DNA of 64,000 nt from an uncultured Clostridia bacterium (GCA_944327465.1 CALVHH010000002.1:62001-126000); one strand, 5' to 3'; positions 34,772 to 44,192 are shown, counted from the first letter of the stretch. The notes: a model not told the origin generated them from the sequence alone. Made by a program: numbers and translations.

Positions 34772-36070
34772 CTAAATCATCTTTTTGTATTCTTCTATAT
34801 AGCCGAGTGCCCGCTCCGCAAGGTAGTTATACCTCTCCTTTTTATCGCGTATGCGCTCTTTGGGAGCTTTGAGTATGCCGAAGTTGGCGTTCATCGGGGT
34901 AAAGTTTGCGTTGGGCGCACTTATGTGCGCCGAGAGTGCGCCGAGCACGCAGACGTTCTGCGGCACAACGGGCTGTCTGCCGCTCAGTTTGGCGTGCATG
35001 TGTATTGCGGCGAGCAGCCCCGAAGCGGCGCTTTCGACATACCCCTCCACGCCCGTTATCTGCCCCGCGAAGAACAGCTTGGGGTCCGACTTCAAAGAAA
35101 AGTCGGCTTTGAGATGCTGCGGGGAATTGATATATGTGTTGCGGTGCATTACGCCGTAGCGCAGAAAGTTGGCGCTCCTCAGGGCGGGTATGAGCGAAAA
35201 CACGCGCTTTTGCTCGCCGAATTTTAAATTGGTCTGACAGCCGACGAGGTTGTAAGCCTGACCTTCGGCGTTCTCCTTTCTGAGTTGCAGAACGGCATAG
35301 AATTTATTGCCGTTTTCATCCCTCAGCCCCACGGGCTTGAAGGGACCGAAGCGGAGCGTATCCGCGCCGCGGGCAGCCATGACTTCGAGCGGCATGCAGC
35401 CTTCGAATATCTCGCCCCGCTCAAATTCGTGCAAGATGGCGCGCTCTGCGCCGACGAGCTCATTTACGAACAGTTCGTACTCCTCCCTCGTCAGCGGGCA
35501 GTTGATGTAGTCGTCGCCTCCCCTGCCGTAGCGGTCGCCTGCGAATGCGCGGGACATATCAATGCTTTCACGCGAGACTATGGGCGCGGACGCGTCGTAA
35601 AAGTGCAGCCCGCCGCCCAGTTTTGCGGCGATATCGGCAGCCAGCGCGTCGCACGTGAGCGGACCCGTGGCTATGATGCACCATTCGTCGTGCGGCAGCT
35701 TTGTGACCTCGCCGCACGTTACGGTTATGTTTTTGTGGCTGCTGACGGCTTGGGTTATATATTGCGCGAACAGTGAGCGGTCGACCGCGAGCGCACCGCC
35801 GGCGGGGACGCTTGTGGCGTCCGCGGCGGAAATTATGAGCGAGCCCAGCCGCCGCATCTCCTCTTTGAGCAGTCCGCAGGCGTTAGTATAGGGATCGTTG
35901 CCTTTGAGCGAGTTGGAGCAGACCAGCTCGCCCAGCCGCTCATCGGAGTGGGCGGGAGTAAAGCGGGCGGGCTTTATATCGACGAGCCGCACTCTATGTC
36001 CGCGCCCGGCAAGGGCATACGCCGCTTCACAGCCTGCCAGCCCGCCTCCGACCACCATGATTTCAGTCAT
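34772..36070 (-). CDS. trmFO: Methylenetetrahydrofolate-tRNA-(uracil-5-)-methyltransferase
   Basis: TrmFO makes ribothymidine-54 in the tRNA T loop using methylenetetrahydrofolate and FAD. The N-terminus has the FAD loop VVGGGLAGCEAAYALAGRG, and CSNSLKG and GQITGVEGYVESAASG are family motifs. 432 residues. The ATG at 36070 lies 8 bp inside topA with GGAG seven bases upstream; the ATG at 36076 would be too close to it. The topA-trmFO order is the same as in Bacillus. Confidence 0.96.
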   Translation of the reverse strand: MTEIMVVGGGLAGCEAAYALAGRGHRVRLVDIKPARFTPAHSDERLGELVCSNSLKGNDPYTNACGLLKEEMRRLGSLIISAADATSVPAGGALAVDRSLFAQYITQAVSSHKNITVTCGEVTKLPHDEWCIIATGPLTCDALAADIAAKLGGGLHFYDASAPIVSRESIDMSRAFAGDRYGRGGDDYINCPLTREEYELFVNELVGAERAILHEFERGEIFEGCMPLEVMAARGADTLRFGPFKPVGLRDENGNKFYAVLQLRKENAEGQAYNLVGCQTNLKFGEQKRVFSLIPALRSANFLRYGVMHRNTYINSPQHLKADFSLKSDPKLFFAGQITGVEGYVESAASGLLAAIHMHAKLSGRQPVVPQNVCVLGALSAHISAPNANFTPMNANFGILKAPKERIRDKKERYNYLAERALGYIEEYKKMI

Positions 36071-38387
36071 TTTCATTCTCCGCGGGCAGGGCGGCGGTGT
36101 ATTTGCAGTTCTTATCGGAACACTTTATCTTATCGCCCTTGCGCACGAGATATTTGCCGCATACGGGGCACTTGTCGCCGGTGGGGATATCCCAGCTCAA
36201 AAATTTGCAGGCGGGATAGCCCGTGCAGCCGTAGTAAATTTTTCCGCCCTTAGAGCGCATCCTGCGCATGGGCTTGCCGCATTCGGGACACTTGCCCTCG
36301 GTGCGCTCGTTCTCCTTGGCGCCGCCTTCGGGCGAGCCGACGGGCTGCTTTGCGCCGCAGGATACGCACTCGGTATACGTGCCGTACTTGCCGTTTTTAA
36401 TGAGCAGCGCACCGCCGCACGCGGGGCACTTTTTATCGGAAAGCTTTGCGTCGATGGGGAGTATCGTGGAACATTCGGGATAGTTGGGGCAGGCGAGGAA
36501 TTTGCCGTAGCGCCCGCTCTTTACCACCATGTTTGCCCCGCACTTGGGGCAGCGCATTTCGGAAACTTCAGCCTGGCTTTCGCTGACTATATTAGAGCAC
36601 TTGGGATAGTTTGAGCAGGCAAGATACTTGCCGTACTTGCCTATGCGGCGTATCATGGGCGAGCCGCACTTTTCGCACTTTATATCCGTCATCTCGTCGC
36701 CGTCGCAGGCGGCGGTCTTTAAATGTTCGGAAAATCCCGGGTAGAAATCGGCAATTATCTTGTGCCAGTCCACGCCGCCTTCCTCTATCCTGTCGAGGTC
36801 GGCTTCCATGCGGGCGGTGAAGCCCACGTCCATTATGTCCTTGAAGTAGTGCACAAGCATATCGGTTATCTTGTAAGCCACTTCGGTGGGCACCATATAC
36901 TTGCCGTCCTTGACAACGTATTTGCGCTTGTTGAGCACCGAAATTATTGAGGCGTAGGTAGAAGGTCTGCCTATGCCCTTTTCGTCCATCGTCTTTACGA
37001 GCGAGGCGTCGGTGTACCTGAGCGGAGGACGGGTGAACTTCTGCTCCTTTGAAAGCTCGTTGAGGTTGAGTTCGTCGCCCTCGCTGACGGGGGGGAGCAA
37101 TTTTGCGCTCTCCTCCTCGTCGCCCTCGCTGACGGTCTGATATGCCGCGGTGAAACCTGCGAACAGCAGCGATTTGCCGCTCGCCTTGAATGTATAGCCC
37201 GCGCTCTCCGCTTCGACCTGCATGGAATTGTACTTAGCTTCAGCCATCTGCGAGGCGACGAAGCGGTCGTATACGAGCTTATATATGTTGTAGTGCTTTC
37301 TGTCGAGATAATTTTTTACGTCGGCGGGCTTTAAGTTGAGATTGATGGGACGGATCGCCTCGTGCGCGTCCTGGGCGCCCTTTTTGGTGGCGTATATGTT
37401 GGGCTTGGCGGGCACGTAATCTTCGCCGTACGTTGCCGCTATGAACTCCCTTGCCGCCTGCTGCGCTTCGGCAGAGATGCGCGTGGAGTCGGTACGTATA
37501 TACGTTATCAGCGCTATATGGTCGCCGCCCACGTCCATGCCCTCGTATAAGTGCTGCGCAACGAGCATGGTCTCGGGCGAGGTCATGCCGAACTTGTTGG
37601 AAGCGTCCTGCTGGAGCGAGGATGTGGTGAAGGGCGCGGGCGCGTGCGACTTTGTCACGCCGCTCTTGACCTTGGTCACCACGAACGAACCTGCACGCAC
37701 CTTGGCTTCGACTTCGTCTGCCTGTTCGCGGGTTATTGACTTGCCGCTCTTTTTGAGCTGATACGTTGCCTTAAAGGGCGCGTATTTGGCGGGCTTATCC
37801 TGCAAAAGCGCCGTGAAGACATAGTATTCTTCGGGCACGAACGCGGCTATTTCGCGCTCCCTGTCCACAATGAGGCGGAGCGCGACCGACTGAACGCGCC
37901 CTGCCGAGAGCCCGCTCTGGATGCGGTTATTCAGAAGGGGCGAAAGCTTGTAGCCCACCAGCCTGTCCAGCACCCTGCGCGCCTGCTGAGCGTCGACAAG
38001 GTTATAATCGATTTTTCGGGGGTGCTTTAGGGCGTTTTCGACGGCTTTGGGAGAAATTTCGTTGAACTCCACCCTGTTTTCGCCGTCCTTATCCATGCCG
38101 AGCACGGTTTGAAGATGCCAAGATATCGCCTCGCCCTCGCGGTCGGGGTCGGTTGCAAGGTAAACTTTGCCCGCCTTTTTCGCCTCTTCGGTCAGGCGCT
38201 TGATTATGTCCTTTTTACTGGGCGTTATCTCGTAGCGGGGCTCAAAATTTTCGCTGACCTTTACGCCGAGAGTGCGCTCGGGCAGGTCGCGGACGTGTCC
38301 GCCCGAGGCGTCCACTTTGAATTTGCCCTTGAGATACTTTGAAATTGTCTTTGCCTTTGACGGCGATTCAACGATGATGAGATCCAT
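36063..38387 (-). CDS. topA: DNA topoisomerase I with five C-terminal zinc ribbons
   Basis: Type IA topoisomerase that relaxes negative supercoils. The Toprim domain starts with LIIVESPSKAKTI and contains DPDREGEAISWH; the catalytic tyrosine is in ITYIRTDSTR. After residue 590 come five Cys4-like ribbons, for example CEKCGSPM with CSNYPKC, CPKCGANM with CPNYPEC, and CPECGKPM with CTGYPAC. Five is at the high end for the family. 774 residues from the ATG at 38387, with GGAG upstream. A family 2 repeat begins about 20 bp upstream of the start. Confidence 0.96.
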   Translation of the reverse strand: MDLIIVESPSKAKTISKYLKGKFKVDASGGHVRDLPERTLGVKVSENFEPRYEITPSKKDIIKRLTEEAKKAGKVYLATDPDREGEAISWHLQTVLGMDKDGENRVEFNEISPKAVENALKHPRKIDYNLVDAQQARRVLDRLVGYKLSPLLNNRIQSGLSAGRVQSVALRLIVDREREIAAFVPEEYYVFTALLQDKPAKYAPFKATYQLKKSGKSITREQADEVEAKVRAGSFVVTKVKSGVTKSHAPAPFTTSSLQQDASNKFGMTSPETMLVAQHLYEGMDVGGDHIALITYIRTDSTRISAEAQQAAREFIAATYGEDYVPAKPNIYATKKGAQDAHEAIRPINLNLKPADVKNYLDRKHYNIYKLVYDRFVASQMAEAKYNSMQVEAESAGYTFKASGKSLLFAGFTAAYQTVSEGDEEESAKLLPPVSEGDELNLNELSKEQKFTRPPLRYTDASLVKTMDEKGIGRPSTYASIISVLNKRKYVVKDGKYMVPTEVAYKITDMLVHYFKDIMDVGFTARMEADLDRIEEGGVDWHKIIADFYPGFSEHLKTAACDGDEMTDIKCEKCGSPMIRRIGKYGKYLACSNYPKCSNIVSESQAEVSEMRCPKCGANMVVKSGRYGKFLACPNYPECSTILPIDAKLSDKKCPACGGALLIKNGKYGTYTECVSCGAKQPVGSPEGGAKENERTEGKCPECGKPMRRMRSKGGKIYYGCTGYPACKFLSWDIPTGDKCPVCGKYLVRKGDKIKCSDKNCKYTAALPAENEND

Positions 38388-38407
38388 GATAAAACTCCGT
38401 TTTATTA

Positions 38408-38553
38408 ACGCAAGTGTTGCCTTGGGGCGGCTGCCACTTGACGAAATATTGGCTCCCTTTAGCAAAGGGAGCTGCCGAACGCAGTGAGGCTGAAGGATTT
38501 GCCCCCACAGAAATGCGGTCGGATTTTTAGAATTGCTGCTTTCGGATAATCTT
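38408..38553. repeat. 150-bp repeat family 2, copy B
   Basis: Same block order and orientation as 17877-18034: ACGCAAG, TTGCCTTGGGGCGG, TTGGCTCCCTTTAGCAAAGG, GAGCTGCCG, GCTGAAGGATTTGCCCC, CACAGAAATGCGGTC and GCTTTCGGATAATCTT. Confidence 0.75.
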
Positions 38554-38681
38554 ACATTATCTCTTAAGGGCAAATCCCCCCTTGGCTTGCTGTCGCAATC
38601 CGTCCTTCTCAAACGGCGTAATGACAGCGCCGTTTTCGGTCACCGCTCGCGCTCTCTTTTGCGCTCGCTCACCTCGCACGG

Positions 38682-38707
38682 CTAAACAGCGGGTGTCCGC
38701 TGTTTAG
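38682..38707. repeat. Perfect 11-bp-arm hairpin in the dprA-topA spacer
   Basis: CTAAACAGCGG, GTGT, CCGCTGTTTAG. No U-run. Function unknown; it is likely part of a decayed repeat. Confidence 0.45.
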
Positions 38708-38759
38708 AGGACTCCGTGCTCGTCCTTTGCTGAATGGGGGCTCGTAAAAGGATTACTCC

Positions 38760-38904
38760 CCTTTTGTCCGTCGCTGACGCTCCGAGATTTCTCCGCTCCG
38801 CGCTACGCGCTTCGGTCGAAATGACAAAATGGGGAAGTGGTCGACTTACCTCGCCTTGTCATTTCGAGCGCAGTCGAGAAATCTGACTGCATGACGCGGT
38901 CGAC
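38760..38904. repeat. REP-like palindromic repeat, copy 4 (two units)
   Basis: CTTTTGTCCGTCGCTGACGC, GAGATTTCTCCGCTCC, TTCGGTCGAAATGACAAAA, a GGTCGAC junction, then TTGTCATTTCGAGCGCAGTC, GAGAAATCTGACTG and CGCGGTCGAC. This is the clearest two-unit copy. Confidence 0.8.
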
Positions 38905-38962
38905 GGAGCGCAAAGCGCAATTCGTTTTCTTTCCCTTTTTGCCGCTTCTCTTCGCGCAAATA

Positions 38963-40027
38963 CTATACCGCGGTATAATTGTTGCCGCCGCTGCGAACGG
39001 CGAGCCCCTTTATTTCCAGCGCGGAAAGTATTGTCACCGCCTGAAACACCTTCATACCAACGGCGGCGGCTATGTGCTGTATGTGTGCGCTGCCGTTTTC
39101 GCGAAGGTACGAAATTATCTGCCGTTCTTCCGCCGTAAGGTCGCTGTGCCCCGTTTGGCTTTCCAGCCCGAATGCGGCGAGTATATCTTCGGCGCCCTGA
39201 CAGAGCGCGGCGCCGTTTTTGATGAGGGCGTTGCTGCCCTCGCCGGACGTTATGCCTATGGAATGGGGCAGGGCAAAGACCTCCCTGCCGTAGTCCGCCG
39301 CATAGCCGGCAGTGATGAGCGCACCGCTGCGCTTGGGCGCGGAAACTACCAGCACGCCCCTGCACATGCCCGCAATTACGCGGTTGCGCACGGTGAACAT
39401 GTATCTTAAAACTGACACGTGCGGCTGCCACTCGGATATGGTCACGCCGCGGTCTTCGACTTCGCGCAGCATGCCCTCTGCCGAAGGCGGCATTTTATCG
39501 TGCCCGCCCGGAAGGACGCATACCACATTGCCCGAAGGCAGGGCGCCGCGCACGGCTGCGGTATCGGCGCCGTCGGCTATGCCCGTGACGACAGTCATAT
39601 GGCGTGAAACTTCGCCCGAAATGCGCTTACATGCGGCTATGGTCGCCGCGGAAGTGCGGCGCGAACCGACTATGCCAAAACAGTCGCCCTTTAAAAGCTG
39701 CGTGTTTCCCCTGCAATAGAGCACGAGCGGCGGCACGGGGATGTGCCCAAGCAGTCGCGGATAGCACTCGCCGCCCGCTGTCACACATGTGATGCCCCGC
39801 TCTTCAAGCCCGTCTATAAGGCGGGAGCGATAGTCGCCGTTTGTAAATTTTGCTATCAGTTTATTATATACTCCGCCGCCGAGGCTTTTAATCAGCATAT
39901 CGGCATATTTTGTGTGTTCGGCGTGTTTTTCATCTGCCGCACACAAAAACTGCCGCTTCTGATTGTAGTTGAGCTCTTCGAAGCTGTCGGCGACAACGGT
40001 ATCAGTTTGACTCTTTGTAAGATTCAT
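38963..40027 (-). CDS. dprA: DNA processing protein DprA (Smf)
   Basis: DprA binds incoming single-stranded DNA and loads RecA in natural transformation. 354 residues: a short N-terminal helical region, the extended Rossmann domain with GIVGSRRTSAATIAACKRIS, GIADGADTAAVRGAL and LITAGYAADYGREVFALP, and a C-terminal winged-helix-like domain (RQIISYLRENGSAHIQHIA). The start overlaps the comM stop by one base (TGATG). Confidence 0.95.
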   Translation of the reverse strand: MNLTKSQTDTVVADSFEELNYNQKRQFLCAADEKHAEHTKYADMLIKSLGGGVYNKLIAKFTNGDYRSRLIDGLEERGITCVTAGGECYPRLLGHIPVPPLVLYCRGNTQLLKGDCFGIVGSRRTSAATIAACKRISGEVSRHMTVVTGIADGADTAAVRGALPSGNVVCVLPGGHDKMPPSAEGMLREVEDRGVTISEWQPHVSVLRYMFTVRNRVIAGMCRGVLVVSAPKRSGALITAGYAADYGREVFALPHSIGITSGEGSNALIKNGAALCQGAEDILAAFGLESQTGHSDLTAEERQIISYLRENGSAHIQHIAAAVGMKVFQAVTILSALEIKGLAVRSGGNNYTAV

Positions 40028-41547
40028 CAGTCTTTTGCGTCGTAGCGGCGATAGCTCGTCGCCTCTAAAATGTGTTCGGGCAGGATCTCGGGCGAGAGGT
40101 CGAGGTCGGCTATGGTGCGGGCGACCTTTATTATCCTGGAACGGGCGCGGGCGGACAGCGACAGCCGTTCAAACGCGCCGCGGAGGATGTCCTCGCACCC
40201 CCGCGAAAGGCGGCAGTATTTTTTTATTTCGCCTTCGCCCATGCTTGCATTCGTGCGGGTCGAACCGAAGCGCTCGCGCTGGATGGCGCGGGCGCGCTCG
40301 ACGCGCTTTTTAATGTCGGCGCTGCTTTCTCCGCCGCCTTCATCGGCGAGTTCATCGTACTTTACGCCGTCCACTTCCACCTGAAGGTCTATTCTGTCCA
40401 GCAGGGGACCGGATATCTTTGCGCGGTATCTCCTTATCTGCGCGGGGGTGCAGGTGCACTCCTTGTACGACGAGCCAAGGTTGCCGCACGGGCAGGGGTT
40501 CATGCTGGCACACAGCATGAAATCGGCGGGGAACGTGACCGCGCCGCCCGCACGCGTGACGGTTATCACCCTGTCTTCGAGGGGCTGGCGGAGCGATTCG
40601 AGCGCCTGGCGGGAATATTCGGGCAGTTCGTCCAAAAACAGCACGCCCTTGTGCGCCTTTGAAATTTCGCCCGGGCGTATCTTGGCATTGCCGCCGCCGC
40701 ACAGCGACGCCGTGGTTGCGGTGTGGTGGGGAGTGCGGAAGGGGCGGAGCGATATTATGCCCTCGCCGCCCAGCTCGCCCGCCACCGAGTGTATCTGCGT
40801 CACTTCGAGCGCCTCTTCAAACGTCAGATCGGGCATGATCGTGGGTATGCAGCGCGCAAGCATAGTCTTGCCCGCGCCCGGAGGACCCGATAAGAGTATG
40901 TTGTGCCCGCCGGCAACGGCTATTTCGAGGGCGCGCTTTGCCACCGCCTGACCCTTTACAAGCGACATATCGGTGCCGTAACGGGCGCACTCAAGGGCGG
41001 CGGAAAAGCTTTTGGCAGGCACGGGCTGCAGCTCTTCTTCGCCCGAAATGAACCTGAGCACCTGCGAAAGGCTGTCGACCGCGTAGGCTTCAATGCCTTC
41101 GATATACGCCGCCTCGTTGGCGTTGGCGCAGGGAATGATAAAGCGGGTAAAGCCCTGCCTTTTTGCCGAAATGAGGACGGGAAGTACGCCCGACACTGAA
41201 CGGACAGAGCCGTCGAGGGCGAGTTCGCCCAGAATGACCGTACCGGAAGTATCCGCCCCGACGAGCTGTCCGCTCGCCTTTATTACGGCGACGGCGATGG
41301 GCAGGTCGTAGTGGCTGCCTTCCTTTTTTATGTCGGCAGGGGCGAGGTTTACCGTCACCCTGTTGACGGGAAAGTGCAGCCGCGAATTGCGCACTGCGGA
41401 GTTGACCCTCTCCCTGCTCTCCTTTACCGCGGCGTCGGGCAGCCCGACCACTTCGAACGCAGTCATGCCCTTGTTTATATCCGCTTCGACTTCTACAGGT
41501 ACGCCCTCGAGCCCGACGAGCGCAAAACTCATTACCTTTGCAAGCAT
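40027..41547 (-). CDS. comM: ComM/YifB family AAA+ ATPase
   Basis: A Mg-chelatase-like AAA+ protein. In Vibrio, ComM is a helicase that helps branch migration during transformation. 506 residues: N-terminal Lon-substrate-like domain (GLPDAAVKESRERV), Walker A GPPGAGKT, Walker B VLFLDELPEY, a zinc-like CPCGNLG...CTC insertion and the C-terminal ChlI domain (LPEHILEATSYRR). The ATG at 41547 follows GGGGGA. With dprA downstream this is a DNA-uptake pair, but no com pilus genes are in view. Confidence 0.95.
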   Translation of the reverse strand: MLAKVMSFALVGLEGVPVEVEADINKGMTAFEVVGLPDAAVKESRERVNSAVRNSRLHFPVNRVTVNLAPADIKKEGSHYDLPIAVAVIKASGQLVGADTSGTVILGELALDGSVRSVSGVLPVLISAKRQGFTRFIIPCANANEAAYIEGIEAYAVDSLSQVLRFISGEEELQPVPAKSFSAALECARYGTDMSLVKGQAVAKRALEIAVAGGHNILLSGPPGAGKTMLARCIPTIMPDLTFEEALEVTQIHSVAGELGGEGIISLRPFRTPHHTATTASLCGGGNAKIRPGEISKAHKGVLFLDELPEYSRQALESLRQPLEDRVITVTRAGGAVTFPADFMLCASMNPCPCGNLGSSYKECTCTPAQIRRYRAKISGPLLDRIDLQVEVDGVKYDELADEGGGESSADIKKRVERARAIQRERFGSTRTNASMGEGEIKKYCRLSRGCEDILRGAFERLSLSARARSRIIKVARTIADLDLSPEILPEHILEATSYRRYDAKD

Positions 41548-41568
41548 TTTATCCCCCGATTTTTTACC

Positions 41569-41605
41569 GCCGCCCGTGCGCGGCGGACTGCCGCGCACGG
41601 GCGGC
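41569..41605 (-). promoter_or_regulatory. Stable hairpin upstream of comM
   Basis: GCCGCCCGTGCGCGGC and GCCGCGCACGGGCGGC: 16-bp perfect arms, 5-nt loop, in the comM leader about 20 bp before the ATG. No U-run on the minus strand. It could limit read-through from rplS or affect translation. Confidence 0.5.
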
Positions 41606-41631
41606 AACTATAACCGTAAACACAAAAATTC

Positions 41632-41660
41632 AAAAGCTCCCGCGCATGGCGGGAGCTTTT
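41632..41660 (-). terminator. Terminator of rplS
   Basis: AAAAGCTCCCGC and GCGGGAGCTTTT arms directly after the rplS stop; the minus-strand continuation is TTTTGAATTTTT. Confidence 0.75.
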
Positions 41661-41665
41661 TTAAA

Positions 41666-42010
41666 TTACTTGACTTCCTTTATTTTTGCAGCCTTGCCGG
41701 TGAGACCGCGCAGATAGTAGAGCTTAGCCCTTCTGACCTTGCCCTTCTTTACTACGCTTATCGATGCGATCTTGGGCGAATGCACGGGGAAAGTCCTTTC
41801 GACGCCTACGCCGAAAGAAAGCCTTCTTACCGTGAAGCTCTCCCTGATGCCGCCATGCTTTTTGGCAATGACAACGCCTTCGAAATTCTGGATCCTCTCC
41901 TTGGTACCTTCAATGACCTTGAAGCCGACCCTGACGGTATCGCCGACGTTGAATGCGGGGATGCTCTCCTTCATGCCTTCCTTTTCGATAGCTTCTACCA
42001 AACCTTTCAT
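41666..42010 (-). CDS. rplS: 50S ribosomal protein L19
   Basis: 114 residues, the normal size. [34 protein letters not shown] and [17 protein letters not shown] are characteristic. The start at 42010 has AGGAGG upstream. In Bacillus rplS follows trmD; here rbgA, rnhB and yraN lie between them and rplS has its own putative promoter and terminator. Confidence 0.97.
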   Translation of the reverse strand: MKGLVEAIEKEGMKESIPAFNVGDTVRVGFKVIEGTKERIQNFEGVVIAKKHGGIRESFTVRRLSFGVGVERTFPVHSPKIASISVVKKGKVRRAKLYYLRGLTGKAAKIKEVK

Positions 42011-42031
42011 TTTTGACCTCCTGTATGTAAA

Positions 42032-42045
42032 GCGGGCGCACCCGC
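42032..42045 (-). promoter_or_regulatory. Small hairpin in the rplS leader
   Basis: GCGGG, four-base loop, CCCGC, about 10 bases before the AGGAGG of rplS. It could be a simple autoregulatory site for L19, but only this short stem is visible. Confidence 0.3.
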
Positions 42046-42069
42046 CCTGTAAATTTATTGAGCTTTTAT

Positions 42070-42098
42070 ATCTTAACAGACTTAAAAGCAAATTGCAA
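42070..42098 (-). promoter_or_regulatory. Putative promoter of rplS
   Basis: TTGCAA (42093-42098), 17 bp, TAAGAT (42070-42075) on the minus strand. The -10 box is only a partial match. Confidence 0.45.
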
Positions 42099-42234
42099 GC
42101 TATTTTAAGGGGTGTGTCGCAATTTTCACAAAAGAAAATTTCAGCGCAGCCGCCTACCACTTTTTACACGCCCGCGGCAATAAAACCTGCTATACAATAT
42201 ATATAATATATTCCACCGCCGGCGGCGGGGAATA

Positions 42235-42588
42235 TTAAGCCGTGAAGGCGTTTTCGATATGGTTTATGCCGCCTTTGTAAACTTCGATGATATCGAAGCG
42301 AACGACCACGTCGATCGTCCTGCCCGAAAAATAATAGCGGGCGGCGTTTATGTACCTGCGCCTGCGGTCGCCGCGCACAGCCTCGTTGGGCTGCCCGAAT
42401 GCGTCGGAAGTGCGCGTCTTTACCTCGATAAAGGCGAGCACCTGCCCCTTGGACGCAATTATGTCCACTTCTCCGAAGGGCGTTTTAAAGTTGCGCTCGG
42501 CTATTTTATATCCGTTTTTCTTTAAAAACCGCACCGCTCTGCCCTCGCCCGAAAAGCCCAGACGGCGCTTTATGCCGTTTATTGCCAT
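42235..42588 (-). CDS. yraN: YraN family (UPF0102) nuclease-fold protein
   Basis: 117 residues with the restriction-endonuclease-like core GEVDIIASKGQVLAFIEVKTR (D...E-x-K). The family is usually linked to rnhB and DNA repair, with no firm biochemical role. It overlaps the end of rnhB by 10 bp on the same strand. The inverted repeat ATATTCC...GGAATAT just after the stop may be its terminator. Confidence 0.9.
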   Translation of the reverse strand: MAINGIKRRLGFSGEGRAVRFLKKNGYKIAERNFKTPFGEVDIIASKGQVLAFIEVKTRTSDAFGQPNEAVRGDRRRRYINAARYYFSGRTIDVVVRFDIIEVYKGGINHIENAFTA

Positions 42589-43175
42589 TTTTTTGTAAAG
42601 CTCCTGCGGTGTATGGGCGTGAGACCCAGCCTGCGTATGGCGTCGATGTGCGCCGCGGTGCCGTAGCCGGCGTTTTTTTCAAAGCCGTACCCGGGATATA
42701 CCGCGGCATATTCCGCCATCAGCGCGTCCCTTTCGACCTTGGCTATGACCGACGCCGCGCCTATGCAATAGCAGCTCGCGTCGCCCTTTATGATGCTCTC
42801 CTGCGGGACGCAGATATCGAGCGTCATGTTGCCGTCCGTCAGCACAAAGTCGGGCGGGATCTTGAGGCTCTCTACGGCGTTTTTCATGCACAGCCGCGTA
42901 GCCTGAAGTATGTTGATCCGGTCGATCACCTGCGGTTCAACGCGGCATATTGCCCAGGCAATCGCCTTTTGCTTTATCTTTTCGGCGAGCTCTCTGCGCC
43001 GCGACGGCGCAAGCTTTTTGCTGTCGTCCACCCCCTCTATCAAATCGTCCGGGGGCATTATCACGGCGGCGCAGACGACGGGTCCCGCCAGCGGTCCCCT
43101 CCCTACCTCGTCGACGCCGCACACATATTCAAAGCCCTGAGCGTGCAGAGCGTTTTCGCGATAAAGTTTGTCCAT
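42579..43175 (-). CDS. rnhB: Ribonuclease HII
   Basis: It removes ribonucleotides and RNA primers from RNA-DNA hybrids. 198 residues with the catalytic YVCGVDEVGRGPLAGPV, DDSKKL, LTDGN and the Asp in SCYCIGAASVIAKVERD. It follows rbgA by one base, as in Bacillus (ylqF-rnhB). Confidence 0.96.
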   Translation of the reverse strand: MDKLYRENALHAQGFEYVCGVDEVGRGPLAGPVVCAAVIMPPDDLIEGVDDSKKLAPSRRRELAEKIKQKAIAWAICRVEPQVIDRINILQATRLCMKNAVESLKIPPDFVLTDGNMTLDICVPQESIIKGDASCYCIGAASVIAKVERDALMAEYAAVYPGYGFEKNAGYGTAAHIDAIRRLGLTPIHRRSFTKKWQ

Positions 43176-43176
43176 T

Positions 43177-44031
43177 TTAAAATTCGATCCCGTCGCAGTC
43201 GCTCAGTTTATCGAGAGTAACGGCGCCCAGCCTGCCCTTGCGGAAGTCATCCAGGACGGCGCGTTCGCCGCGCTCGTAGTCATACTCGCCTCCGCGCAGT
43301 ATAAACGCACGGCGGCGGCAGATATCTTCGAGCATTTCAAGGGGCGTACCCGTAGATATGCCGTACCGCTTTTTGAGATTTTCGGGATACTCTGCCGCCA
43401 TAAAGTCCAGAAGGGCGAGCGAGACGTCGTCGAGGTCGAGGATGTCGTCGTTGATGCTGCCGGCAAAGGCGAGCCGCAGCGCAAACGTCTGGTTTTCGAA
43501 CGCGGGCGGAGTGGTGCCGGGTGTATCCAAAAGCTCGAACCCGTCGCAGCGTATCCACTGCTTGCCGCGGGTGACGCCCGCCTTGTCGCCCGTGACGGCG
43601 CGCTTTTCGCGGGAGAGCAGGTTGATGAGCGTGCTCTTGCCCGTGTTGGGCACGCCGCACACCATGAAGCGGAATATTTTATTGTAGCCCTTGGCGAGAT
43701 TTTTTTGCTGCTTATGCGCTATGAGCGAAGCAATTGCCCCCGTAATATCCCGCCGCGAATTGGCATTGACTGCGTTGAGCTTTATGCACGCGGCGCCGCG
43801 CGAGCGGATTAACTTTACAAATTCATCCGTCGCAGCGTCGGCAAGGTCGCACTTGTTCAAAACATATAGTACGGGGCGGGAGGCGAATGTCTTTTTTAGA
43901 TTTTTGTTGTACGACGAAACGGGACAGCGGGCGTCGAGCACATATATTATGCCGTCGCACACGCCCACGCTGTCCTCCATCATGCGCATTGCCTTGGTCA
44001 TATGACCGGGGAACCATTGAATGTGTTTCAT
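43177..44031 (-). CDS. rbgA: Ribosome biogenesis GTPase RbgA (YlqF)
   Basis: A circularly permuted GTPase that matures the 50S subunit. The motifs appear in the permuted order: NKCD (G4), then GVPNTGKST (G1) and DTPG (G3). The start MKHIQWFPGHMTKA is the family's typical N-terminus. 284 residues. No ribosome binding site is evident before the ATG. A REP-like repeat separates it from trmD, its usual operon partner. Confidence 0.96.
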   Translation of the reverse strand: MKHIQWFPGHMTKAMRMMEDSVGVCDGIIYVLDARCPVSSYNKNLKKTFASRPVLYVLNKCDLADAATDEFVKLIRSRGAACIKLNAVNANSRRDITGAIASLIAHKQQKNLAKGYNKIFRFMVCGVPNTGKSTLINLLSREKRAVTGDKAGVTRGKQWIRCDGFELLDTPGTTPPAFENQTFALRLAFAGSINDDILDLDDVSLALLDFMAAEYPENLKKRYGISTGTPLEMLEDICRRRAFILRGGEYDYERGERAVLDDFRKGRLGAVTLDKLSDCDGIEF

Positions 44032-44061
44032 AGCAAGTTGTTGCGGTAAAAATTATAAAGA

Positions 44062-44192
44062 CTTGTCATTTCGAGCGCAGTCGAGAAATCTAACAGTAAA
44101 AATCGGCCGCCCCATTTTGTCGGGCGCATTCGCGCCAAGATTTCTCCGCGTTGGTCGAAATGACAAAAGGAAGAGCTGTCCGAAATGACAAA
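44062..44192. repeat. REP-like palindromic repeat, copy 5
   Basis: TTGTCATTTCGAGCGCAGTC, GAGAAATCTAACAG, then the inverted part AGATTTCTCCGCGTTGGTCG and AAATGACAAAAGG, plus a short extra CCGAAATGACAAAAG. Confidence 0.75.

Larger units (their letters stand above)
38388..38962. other. 575-bp spacer between dprA and topA
   Basis: It contains the second family 2 repeat (38408-38553), a stretch with perfect small hairpins (for example 38682-38707) and a compound REP-like repeat (38760-38904). In Bacillus, dprA and topA are close neighbours, so the repeats have pushed apart an old operon. No gene seen. Confidence 0.6.
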
